In this document: piece by piece, positions 11,691 through 24,000 of the stretch
Position numbering within the stretch: the first letter of the stretch is position 1
Layout: every line of letters starts with the position of its first letter
NCBI RefSeq assembly: GCF_018143015.1
Contig: NC_054753.1
Location: forward strand, 32,587,292-32,651,291
Direction of reading: 5' to 3'
Source: Lytechinus variegatus
Taxonomy: Eukaryota; Echinodermata; Echinoidea; Temnopleuroida; Toxopneustidae
DNA: 64,000 bases
The notes under the pieces: model-generated
The model's database searches: none
What the model was told of the DNA's origin: nothing
What the model saw: the letters and a program-made list of their open reading frames with translations, nothing else
Made by a program: the position numbers and the translations under genes

Positions 11691-14600
11691 TCGTGGTTGA
11701 GTAGTGTCACATCCTTCATTGATCCACCAGGATAAGGTCCAGAGAAGGTTCAATTGTTTGACAATGTCTACTATTCATACCAGTAATTTGTCTATTGTTC
11801 TCCTAGCTGCTTTCTAGCATCACCCTCTCCAAACACCCTCCCCCCCCTCAAAAAAAACCCCAAACTACTTCTCCTTCTTATACCACACACAGCCCACAGA
11901 TTTTGTAAACCAAATGAACAATTTTTAAACAGTTCAACACCATAAATAATGTTGGTAATAAAGTAATGACTAATCATAATGATAACAAAGAGCTCTGATA
12001 AACTAAAGGACAGCCAGCAAATGTTTTTAAAAATACAATGTATCTCTTCATATCATCTTAAATCGAAAGACATCAGTCTTTTTACCCTCAATAAGATAAA
12101 AACAAAAGATAAGGTGAAAGCTCTTTGAATTAAAACATGATCATACTTCCAATAAATATAATTCTTTCTAGACATCACTATCCAACCAACAATTTCATTA
12201 CATTATTAACTCTTTAACCAATGCTACCAATGGATACAGACTTTCCAGCGGGATTTAATAAATAATTGGCGTATAGTGCAAAGAAAATATTGGCATGTAG
12301 TGCAAAGAAAATATTGGCATGTAGTGCAAAGAAAATATTGGCATGTTTCCATAGTGTTGCTCAAAAGTTGGTGAACCCTATCAGAAAATGTACATATTTC
12401 TAGTGTTTAAGTTCTGCCATGTATTAGATATTGAATTGTGAAGTCAGGTGATGAAATATTACATTCAATAAAGTTCATTTGGATTCATCTAACAATCGTT
12501 TCCATTCAACACTCAGCATGAAGGAGTGCATTTTGTCATAGGGTTCACTATACTTTTGAGCACAACTGTACATGATGTCCTTGTATTTCAAGTATTTTTG
12601 CTCTCACAGTTCAACAAATTAAATTTTTATTTTCCTACCTTCAAAAAAATAATTATGACAGTAACAGGGCAAGGGCAGAGTGCAACAAAGTAAATTCACC
12701 AATGACAGTGAATAAGACAGCTAAGAGTGACCAACAATAATGACTTTTGAAATTACATATAGGGACAATGAAAGATAAAAAGAGTGGAATAATACACTTT
12801 GAAGTTCACTAACAAACTAGACATTTGATAATAAAGCAGATGTGGGACTGATGTAAACTATGCAGATGATCATGTTACTTTTTCAAATAGGAATGATTTG
12901 GAATTTGATAAAACTGAGGCTAAAAGGTTTATAATACAAATCAATAGAAAGAAAATATGAGCATGACTTATACAACAATCATAAATGAAATTGAAAAAAG
13001 TAGAGTTGTAAGCCCGGAAGCTCGGTCAACTTGTTCCATGCATAATAGTTTTCTATAACTTTCCTCCAAGAGCATATGAATGGTAACCTTGAGTAGGGAA
13101 AATAAATACAAAATTCCCTTATTCTCCAATCACTAAACTGGCTTCAGTCTGGTCAACTCTCACACAACCTTCAAGATTCTATCTCTGTAATAGCTCCATG
13201 ATTCTACTCATTGTATACAAAACTACTTACCATCTTGCACCAAAATATCACTTCTCCCCCACTACCATGATAAAGATACATGGCAAGTATTGCTTACATG
13301 AAAAACAAATTCAATTAGCAGCAAAATGATAATGAAAATTGATCTTCCTTGGCTCAAACATAATTGAAGGCAACAAATGACAGAATACATGTACTTGTAC
13401 CTCAGTCACAAACATATAATTTCAAGCTAAAGACAAAATATGATTGTGGTTTAACGAAAATCAAACAGAACCCAAGGCAAGTAAATGAACACAAAGTGTA
13501 CAAATGAAACATATGTGTCTTCTGATTCTGGTAGATCAGAAAAAAGTAAGTAATTGCTCCATAGTTGGAGCAAGTATCATGTGAAGTGCCAGTGGAGTTG
13601 GGGTTGGATTAAAGGCAGATGGACAATCTATGTACAGAAGGCCAGTAAAGTAGATCAGGCAGAGACAATTTGGGAAAGGGATGGAATACAGGATTTTATA
13701 TAAAACTTATTACATTTATTTATTTCACACTGAAATGACAATATAATCATGTTCATTTACTTTTTAAATAATTTTTTCCTAAAAAAAAAGAAAGATATTT
13801 CTGATGTCACTAAACATGCATTTATGCTTTATCCTGTTCACACTATACCAAATAAATTGTCAATACTCAGATTACAAAAGATAAATTAGAAAAAAAAACA
13901 CTAGGTGCTATAACAATTTACACTGAAATAAGTAGAAACATGTAGATGATGCAGCTGTATCCATTCACATCGGTTCTAGGGTTCCTGATGAGTACTGACA
14001 GTAAATCCACACATGACTTGCCACGATCCACAACAACATGTGAAAGGGTCCTGACACCACATTTATATGAACAGTCTTTGGTCATGTCCTATAAAGATCA
14101 CAGTTTGGAGGCATCCAGTGGAAACATGGTCTAGGTTTTCACACATGGTGGATGGATAGCATGGCAGGGGGTTTCTCATAGGGCAGAGGTTGGGCAGTTA
14201 ACTTCCTGATGGAGAGTATACTCTCCTGGAGAAGAGGTTGTCTCCCTGCAATAGAAGCACAGGGATGATTAGAAGAAAACAATGTATTTTGTTCTTAATA
14301 TTTTGTTCTCTCTTCTGTCAAAAAAAGTTATTTCAATTTAAAAATGAAAAAACATTGCTTGAACAAGGGAATTGAATCGTAACTTTAGCTTTAATCTGAA
14401 TTATCTTGATCAACTTCATTTAACTTTTTTCCCACCTTGTTCGACTAGAGTAACAACCAGTGAACTACAAAGTCACATTCTATTTACAACACACACACAC
14501 ACAGAGCATAAAGTCTTTTGCTCATGCACAATAGTGATGTGTGCATTGCATTGTCCTGCATACACACAAAGCTTTTCTTTACAATGAACCAATCAAAAGC

Positions 14601-15042
14601 TATTGTGAGCTGAATTTGCATACAAACACTGTAGTCCATGCAAAATTATTCTTCAGATTGCACTTGGAAATTAATGTGGCGCACAAGTGATTCTGTACAT
14701 GGTGGGCAAAGAGTTAATGTCAATAAATGAAGGTTTAGTTTCCATAACATTTACAATGAGCACTGTCAAAAATTAATAATTCCATGATACATATATTTGT
14801 GAATCTCCATAGACTCATACCAGAGGAAAATTACACCTGGGCCCAGGCTGAAATCCTGAAATGCTCAAACCCCCAGCCACAATGTAATGTAAATCCTTAT
14901 CCAACTTTACAAGTTTTCTCAGTAGGTTGTTAAATGTAGCCCCCTTCCCCCTCCAAAAGGAAAAAAAATTGTTTTGCCTACATGATACATTTGAACTTAC
15001 CTATCATACATAATTAGGACTTCTATAAATATAATTTGAATT
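11691..15042. other. Gene-poor stretch downstream of NECAP, possible long 3' UTR
   Basis: This lies directly downstream of the NECAP stop codon on the minus strand. I see no coding sequence beyond short frames. It contains a small tandem repeat at 12,265-12,350 and poly-A/T runs. A good minus-strand 3' splice site ends near 14,249 (discussed as a finding). Some of it could be 3' UTR. Confidence 0.35.
12265..12350. repeat. 24-bp tandem repeat, about 3.6 copies
   Basis: Units start at 12,265, 12,289, 12,313 and 12,337, each close to ATTGGCATGTAGTGCAAAGA plus AAAT. The first copy differs at a few positions and the last is partial. Confidence 0.85.
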
Positions 15043-15076
15043 TCAGAATTGCACCCAACCTCCATTGTTTGATGAC
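15043..15076 (-). CDS. NECAP: NECAP exon 8 (terminal WVQF exon)
   Basis: A 34-nt coding end follows a CTCACTAG acceptor: one base completes the split Thr codon, then [10 protein letters not shown] and TGA at 15045-15043. The WVQF C-terminus is the family signature for AP-2 alpha-ear binding, and the phase fits exon 7 exactly. Confidence 0.93.
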
Positions 15077-18000
15077 CTAGTGAGAAAAGAAAAGGAAATT
15101 AAAAAAAAATGAAAACTTTAAAGCAGCAATTACTTGATAAAGCAATAACTACTAATTTGTTAGAAATTATACATGTAACTGAGTGTATTAATGGAAATAC
15201 AAAGCGCACAATGTCTCTAGATAGGTGCTTCACTGTCCATGGGCTTTAAACTAAGTGCCCATTATGTACCACCTGAATAAACCAAGCTTTCACTGCCTTT
15301 ACATGATAGGGCAAGTGCATTATTTGCTTTATAAACACAGCGACACAGAAAACAAAAGCTCTTTACAGTACATTTGTTTCTGCTCTGTCATGATAGTTTG
15401 GGTCTGCTAGATCATAATTTGGTACATTGTTTAGTGCTATATGACAACATATTATTGCCATGGAACACATTTTCACCAATCACGATGCTTGACATATTTT
15501 CTAATTCAATGACTTAAGAGTTGTAAAGGGTTGGGGATGTGAGGGACATATCATGTAAGATTACATTTTAGTTTTGTCTTTAAACCCATCAAACTTACCA
15601 ATTGCCCTCAAAAGCAATCTTATATTTTGTATACTGCACTTCTCACTTGACAACGCTCTTCCATATGTGACCTGCCACCTCCAAAACCAACAATAAGTCG
15701 ACCCAAATTAATATTTTATTGAGCTTGAAAATTCATTTCCTAAGCTTTAAAATGATATATAATAAGTTAAAAATTGATCAACAATAACCATTACAAGTAC
15801 TGTACTTGATTGAAAGCAGAGGAAATTCAGCAAGAGCTTAAAGAGTAAGGAGAAAACAAGTTTTGAAGTTTGGGGGTCATTCAAGCATGATATGTGCATA
15901 CTGTGTAATCTCAGCAAAACTTCCAAGCAGTCAGAAAAAGTAGTGTCCAAGAAACTCTTGCATCTTCCCTTTTTTTCAACTTCACAACTTCAAATCTTTA
16001 CAGCATGAAGAAGAATTGCTCTTTCAGATAAGCTTTTTTTTTATTTTTGGCTTTTGAAAACTAAATTACTATTTTGGCTTTTGGAAACTAAATTACTATT
16101 TTGGCTATTGACAGAGAACTTTACCAGGCATGTTATGAAAGCTGTTTTGACTACAAAATTTGTTTATCTATTTCGTTCTGAAAAACCATCAACAGTTTAG
16201 AATGAGTCTCCTTGGGTCTGAGGATCAGACTAATTGTATTTGATCTCCTAGTTTTGTATGTAATGTGCTTGGGTGAGCACACACCTTTGTATATATTGTA
16301 CATAGACAGCGCACACAGTGCATGTTTAATGTATGTAATGTGTATGCCTTGCCTGAGGTTTCTATTGTTAGCGCCATCTCTTGGTCAACTGACGGGATAG
16401 AGGTGATAAAATGGAATCAGTGCTGGAGATTTTGTTTTGGGAGTTAAATCTACACCAATCTGAAGCATCCTAAATAGGATTGCACTTTATTAGAAGATTT
16501 TTGAAGGCAAAAAGGTTAGTCAAAACATTGATTTATATGTACTTAAGAATTATGAATGTTATAATGCAAGAAAAGTTGATTCTATTTTGGATCGATTGAC
16601 ATGATAGACTTAATGCAATAATGTATGTGAAGAAAGATTATACAGAAAGTATGTTTGTCAATTGCATATCTCTTTTAAAGTACGCTTTATCTAAACACCT
16701 GTTAATGCTATTGTGTATTCATTCTAATTGATGATGTCTAGGAGATAATCATGTTAGTATTGTGTACATGAATTTCACAGGTGTAATTCAATGTTAATTG
16801 CTGAAGTTGCTTGGTTATATACCATTTTAATGAAAAGCTTTTCAGTGCTAAATATGTCAATGTATATTGAATCTGGAGTGTGATTTACATTCAGGTCAAA
16901 GAATCAATTTACCATTATGGTCAAAGTCATAAATGATGTGAAGGTTTATTGCTCTTGCACTTATGACTCTACTATCATTTGTTTCTACCAAGTTTTCACG
17001 GAATTTACTTGGAATTTGCTTCATGTCAAAATACAGAAGAAAATGAATGAAGAAAATGAATGAAGAAATAAAAGGACTTTATATTCCTGTTGAGACCTTT
17101 GTTTTATTTTCAAACTCTCAAACAAGTCTTCAGCTACATGGTGACTTATTGGTACGTCACATATGCTCCTGTACAAATTTGAAATACACCAAGGGGACAC
17201 ATCTACCAGGAATGTTTGAGACTATAATACATTTTGCTCAGGAAGATTGTGTCTGTTTAGGCATATTTAGTAAATGCCTAAAGACAAAAAAAAAAAAAAA
17301 AGATTTGTTTCTTACGTTTGTGCACTTGTGAAGTCTCCCCACTCTGAAGCACTAGTATTTTGCTGGGTTTGTGGTTGAACTGTTGGAGGGGGTGGGGCAC
17401 TGAAAGAACTGCCAAAGCCCCCTAAAGATAAAGGATAAAATAGAGTTCATTTGTAAATTTACTTTTCATGAACATAAATGTAGTAGAGTAATACACAAAA
17501 ACATCATATACAATTTGTAAGCATACCTACAGACAAAGTAAAAACAAATATATCAATACATGAATGCAATAACAACAAAATCTGCAGTTACGTTTAATCT
17601 GTGTTTGAAAATTATAGAAAGATTGGGACTAAACAAAACCTGTTAAACTTTAGCGATTAGTCGATTTAGATAAGGTAATGCTTGTTCAACAGCTGCTACG
17701 ATCATCACACAATGGATTAGTCTACGTTTTTTTTGTAGGTGATGGCTATGGGTCATGATTTTTGTGTTCATATTCTATATGACCATCTTAAGATTTCTTG
17801 TTTGACAGGACCAAATACAAAGCCATACAGAGATAGTAGTGTCCCTGCACTGATCATATGATTAACCTTGCCATGAATGTACAATGATCCTGTGTTGATC
17901 GTATGATGCCCCTGTGATATATTTGAGGGCTGTAATTCTACTCGGCACTAAAGAAAATCTTAGAACCTTCAATGATCATGAATCTGTACGAAAATCATAC

Positions 18001-21000
18001 GGTCCCCCTACAGCAATCCAACAATGATTGTAGACATAATGTACATGTAAATAGGGCACTAGCTGCTATTTTAATTGATAGATTTTCTCACCTAATAAAT
18101 CACTAGATTGCTGTGATGGGTTTGGCTGTACTGCTTGTTGTTGTTGTTGTTGTGCTGGAGGTGGAATAGCCATGGGAGGTGCCTTTATTCCTGCCCCTGA
18201 CCCTGCCCCAGGGGGTGGGGGTAGTAAGACAGGGGTGCCCCCTCCAACACCAGCAGATGGCTTTGGTCTTGACTTGGCAGGTTTGTTCTAAATAAACAAA
18301 ATAAAAAATAGATATTCTTACTGTTCACTTGTACCATCATCAGTTATAAAGTACGTCCCACACAAAAGGAAACTCGTTTTCAGAGATAGATTTCACAACA
18401 AGATATGCTCGGCGGGTCACGCAGCCGAGCACATGTATCCCTGAACCCACCGCGTCATCCGTCATTGCGATATATAGAGCTCACACAATACAATTATCAT
18501 GGCGACGATGACCCTAGCATGCAGGTCCCCCAAGTCCATCTACCATCCAAGTGTGGTTGAAAAGTGACTTATGGTTACTGAGAAAGAGTCTTGCATGTTA
18601 ATTTCTATATTGACCTGAAAATGACCTTTGACCTTACCATGTGACCTCTGACAGCAGCATAACATGCAGGTCCCCCAAGTCCATCTACCAATCAAGTTTG
18701 GTTGAAAGGTGACTTACGGTTGCAGAGTTAGGTGTCATATGAGAGTCTTGCATGTAAACTTTAACGTTGACCAGAAAATGACCTTTGACCATACCATGTG
18801 ACCTCTGACAGCAGCATAACATGCAGGTCCCCCAAGTCCATCTACCATCCAAGTTTGGTTGAAAAGTGACTTACGGTTTCACAGATAGGTGTCATATGAG
18901 AGTCTTGCATGTAAACTTTAACGTTGACCAGAAAATGACCTTTGACCATACCATGTTACCTCTGACTGCAGCATAACATGCAGGTCCCTCAAGTCCATCT
19001 ACCATCCAAGTTTGGTTGAAAAGTGACCTATGTTTGTGTCATAAGAGAGTCTTGCATTTAAACTTTAACGTTGACCTGAAAATGACCTTTGACCTTACCA
19101 TGTGACCTCCGCCCACACCAAAATCGATAGGCTTCTTGGCTATACCATACTCAACCTTCACGCCAAATTTGAAGACGATCGGAGAAGAAATGCAGCTGAT
19201 AGAGCGCTCACAAGGAAATCTCTGCGGCGGCGGACGCGGCTAGGCTAAATCCATAGTATCCTCCGAACTCTGAGGATACAATTATTAAATGTTTTTTTAC
19301 TATAAATTTGATACCCATGGCAAGAATGGAATCTCCTCTCGAATTTGAAATCAACAGCTACGCAAATTGTTCACGCATGGCCGATTACAAACAATAGATA
19401 TTGAGGCATATCAGAAACGATTTGTGCAGACACTCACGTGTGAATCTGAATCCATTCTCATTTCAGGAATCAGCTAGAGAATCTTAATAAAAAAGAAATG
19501 CTAATGAGCCAATCGTCAGATAAGCATGGTCGTATCTTGAACCAATCTTGTCCCATTTTTCTGCGCAACCTGGGGGGTTTCATGAAAGGATTTGTCAGAT
19601 GTTTTATCCGACAAGTCCCATTTTATCCGACAGTTACCATAGGAACAGTGCCTCTGAGCCAATCAAAATCATGGAAAGATGTCAGATCTGACAACTTGTC
19701 GGATGAAAATATTGATGAAATGCTCCCCTGGTTTTGACATTAAAATTTCAAACTTGTCTTGCTCATTAATGCGTGAAGTGTTTGTCTCATGTCAGGTATC
19801 AAAACAGAGAGGAATAATTGAATTATATCACTATGTAAATGAAATATCATTGTTTATTTGCCTTTTAAGAAAGAAGACATAGGAATCCCTTTTTTCTGGG
19901 ATGCATTGTATTACTGTAACAAAGTCTGTGCTTCTGTGTTACTATAGGGAGCTGTAGAATTTTCATCCACTCTGCATCCATTTGACTTATATCAATATCT
20001 AAATTAGTAATACTGGCTCAACATTACATGCTTTTGAGAGCATATCTCTTTGCCCTTAATTTTACAATTTTCAGACTTTTATCATTTCTCACAAGGCAGT
20101 TTGAAAGTAGGTGATATTGGTGAGGTATAGTGGATCCTACTCTTGCCTTGTGATCAGAGGGCCATGGGTTCGAATTCCACTGTGGCCCAGTGTCCTTGGG
20201 TAATACATTAATCTACACTTTACACTCTCCACCCAGGTGTCAAATGGGTACCCGCTATAGGATGTGAAAGTAATTGTAGCTTGTCCAGTACTATGTATAC
20301 CCCAATTGCGACTGACTGGAATGCTCCCTAGGGTGTGGAGGATGAGCATATATTGTGTGCAGGGAACGACTGACTAAATCCATTCACCGGGGTAAATATG
20401 TAACAGCTAAGATTCGTTCGAGGTACAATGTACGTCATGAAAGCACTATTAAATAACCAGATTATTTTTATCATTAAGGAATTTTACAGATAGCAAATCT
20501 AAGAGGTAATCTGAAAATTGTAGTAAAAAATTAAATATACATGTATGGAGATGTCAAGAAAGATCTATTTTTCTATAAAAATATTTCCAATATGAGCATC
20601 ATTATAGAAGAACAAGTGGAATGCCTCTGGCCGTCTCACCTGCATCACACGATTCAACATAGCAGCAGTGCTGACTTTGAAAACTACATGTACTATAACT
20701 CGAACAAGATGTTCAGTGATACTTGGTTACTCTTATTTCCACGTTTTATGAACTAGACCAATACACATTACAGAGACAGGATGGTAATACAACAAATACC
20801 CCCAATATTGCCAAAATTCATTGACCTCACATGACCTTTGACCTTGATCATGTTACCTGAAACTTGCACAGGATATTCAGTGATACTTTATTACTCTTTA
20901 TCCAAGTTTCAAAAGTCAGATCAATAAACTTGCAAAGTTATGATGGTAATTCAACAGATACCCCCACTATGGCCAAAGTTCATTGACCTTTGACCTTGGT

Positions 21001-24000
21001 CATGTGACCTAAAATGCGCACAGGATGTTCAGTGATACTTGATTACTCTTATGTCCAAGTTTTATGAACTAGACCAACATACTTTCAAAGTTATTATGGT
21101 AATTCAACAAATACCCCCAATTCGGCCAAAGTTTATTGACTCTAAATGACCTTTGACCTTGATCATGTGACCTGAAACTTGCACAGGTTGTTGAGTGATA
21201 CTTGATTATTATTATGTCCAAGTTTCATGAATCAGATCAAAAAACTTTTAAAGTTTTGATTGTAATTCAATAGATACCCCATATCGGCCAAAGTTCATTG
21301 ACCCCAAATGACCTTTGACCTTGGTCATGTGACGTGAAACTCATTCAGGATGTTTGGTGATACTTGATCAATCTTATGTCCAAGTTTAATGACCTAGGTC
21401 CATATATTTCCTCCTAAGTTATGATGACATTTCAAAAACTTAACCTCAGGTTAAGATTTTGATGTTGATTCCCCCAACATGGTCTAAGTTCATTGACCTT
21501 AAATGACCTTTGACCTTGGTCATGTGACATGAAACTCTAATAGGATGTTCAGTAATACTTGATTAACCTTAGGGCCAAGTTTCATGAACTAGGTCCATAT
21601 ATTTTCTAAGTTATGATGTCATTTTAAAAACTTAACCTCAGGTTAAGATTTGATGTTGACGCCGCCACCGCCGTCGGAAAAGCGGCGCCTATAGTCTCAC
21701 TCTGCTATCCAGGTGAGACAAAAACTAACCTTTCCAATTCATTTCAAATCAATACTGATAGAACTCATAAAGAGAAATGAATATCTCTATCTAGTCTTTA
21801 CAAACAAACTAATCATGCTAAAAGCATTATGCACACTTCTGTATAAGTCATGGTTTTGTATCATGATACAATTGAAACCAATTTTGAGAATACAGGCTGG
21901 AATGTATGATGAGTGTTTCTATACCTCGCTATGTTTGAATCAAAGTTCAACCCGCAGCCACCTGGAACAAGATGACCATGTGAAAAGTCTATACGGGAAT
22001 CTCAGAATTTACAAGTCAATGGGTTTATCTTAATTTCACTGTCCCTTATAGGTTACTTATTTTCAATTCACAATTAGTGGGTGCGTCATGGTCTTTTGGT
22101 TCTGACTCTCACCTTTCAAACAAAACAGAGGGTCGTGTGTTTGAATCCTTCAGCAATGGTGTTTTCCTTCAGCAAGAAATTTATCCACACTGTGTTGCAC
22201 TCGACCCAGGTGTGGTGAATGGCAGGATTAAACCCTTATATACACTGAGCACCAGTGATAGTAGGTCCAGCCAAAACCTGGGTAATAATAGCAACCCCAA
22301 GGTTTATTCTAATTGTTTGACAAATCTTTTGTCTACCCCCAGAATTATTCTGATCGTTTGACAAATCTTTTGTCTTACCCCAAGGTTTATTCTGATCGTT
22401 TGACCTTCCTTGAACCCAAGATCTAATTTTGGTGCTGGATTCTTGGATGCATCTGCCATTTCCATCTGTAATTGCTGCTCCTGTTTCACTCCTCTGAAAA
22501 TCAAAATACAAAGAAACTAGGTGTAAAGTCAGTCAGAGGCCAAATCTGTTAAATCTGCATAACTTTCGTTTGGCTGGTAATTATTGGATTAAACAGACTT
22601 TGTCAGAATTAACATATAAACAAGTCATTTTATGAAATGCTCAGCTACAGCCGCCGCAATGATATTAAATTGAGTTTTAAGTACAGTAGAGTATATGCAA
22701 ATTGTAACTGGTTTTAAATGAACATATTATTATTGTTATAATTCTTGATAAAAATCAGGATAAAATGATAAAATGAATTGCCATATGTGGATAAGCATGC
22801 ACTGGCTACGAAGCCCCTTACAGCCTTGTTATTATCATTATCATCATTATCATTTCCCTATAAAAAGTAACTTACTTAAAATGATCTTGAAGAGTAACAT
22901 TGAAGTCAAAGGAATCTCCTCTGTCTTGGAAACCAATTCCAATGAAAGCTTTTCTACCTGCAAGGAATCAGATTGAAATGCTATTATATCTAATCTGGCT
23001 GGGACCGCACCTGTACAGAGGTGTTGTAAAAGCATGTATTTATAATTTGAAAGATGATTAAAATGAAGTTTTGGTGTTGGTGTTGAAACCCAAATTTGGA
23101 TTAAACCCGGTTCCAAAATCAAATGGGAATTTACAAAAAACAATCCAAATCACGTTATCGATCTCCCCATAATTAACCCCAATACAAACAATATAAAGTC
23201 CAGACTGAACTTGAAATAATCCAATACTAACACCAAACTGGTCAACACCAAACCTAAAATCACTCAATACTAACACTATAATGTTAACACTGAACCTGAA
23301 ACCATCGAATACTAGAACCATTAGGACAACACTGAACTTGAAATCAGCCAATTCTATCACCATTTGGCCATCATCGAACTATAAATCATCCAATACTAAC
23401 ACTGGAAGGTCAACACGAAACCTAAAATCTCCCAATACTATTAAACACTAAAAGATCAACACCACACCTCAAACCACCCAATACTAACACTTTAAGGCCA
23501 ACACCAAACCTGAAATCACCCACTATTAAACACTAAAAGATCAACACTTCACCTCAAATGAACCAACACTAACACTTTAAGGTCAACCCCAAACCTGAAA
23601 TCACCCGAAATTATTAAACACTAAAAGATCAACACCACACCTCAAATCACCCAATACTAACACTTTAAGGCCAACACCAAACCTGAAATCACCCACAATT
23701 AAACACTAAAAGATCAACACTTCACCTCAAATGAACCAGCACTAACACTTTCAGGTCAACACCAAACCTGAAATTACTCAATTCTAACAACAAAAGGGTC
23801 AACACTAAAAGTGAAATCACCTGCTCACCTGAATCATCTTGTATCCTGATCACAAAATATCGGCTGGAATCCAGAACAGTTTCTACTTCAGGACCAGGAT
23901 AGGTATCTATTGGAGCTTGAGCAAACAACTCCCCTAGATCAATAAAAAGAAAGGCTAAGTTCCTGCTTTCAGGCTAAAATCAGGTTTTTATTATTACTGC

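Noticed and set aside
20118..20190. A true tRNA gene
   Set aside because: A and B boxes are present, but the region continues into a body shared with another SINE copy and lacks a clean acceptor-stem pairing.
23058..23363. 101-codon minus-strand frame with repeated [13 protein letters not shown] blocks
   Set aside because: This is the NECAP intron 3 minisatellite read as protein; the true exons on each side fix it as intronic.
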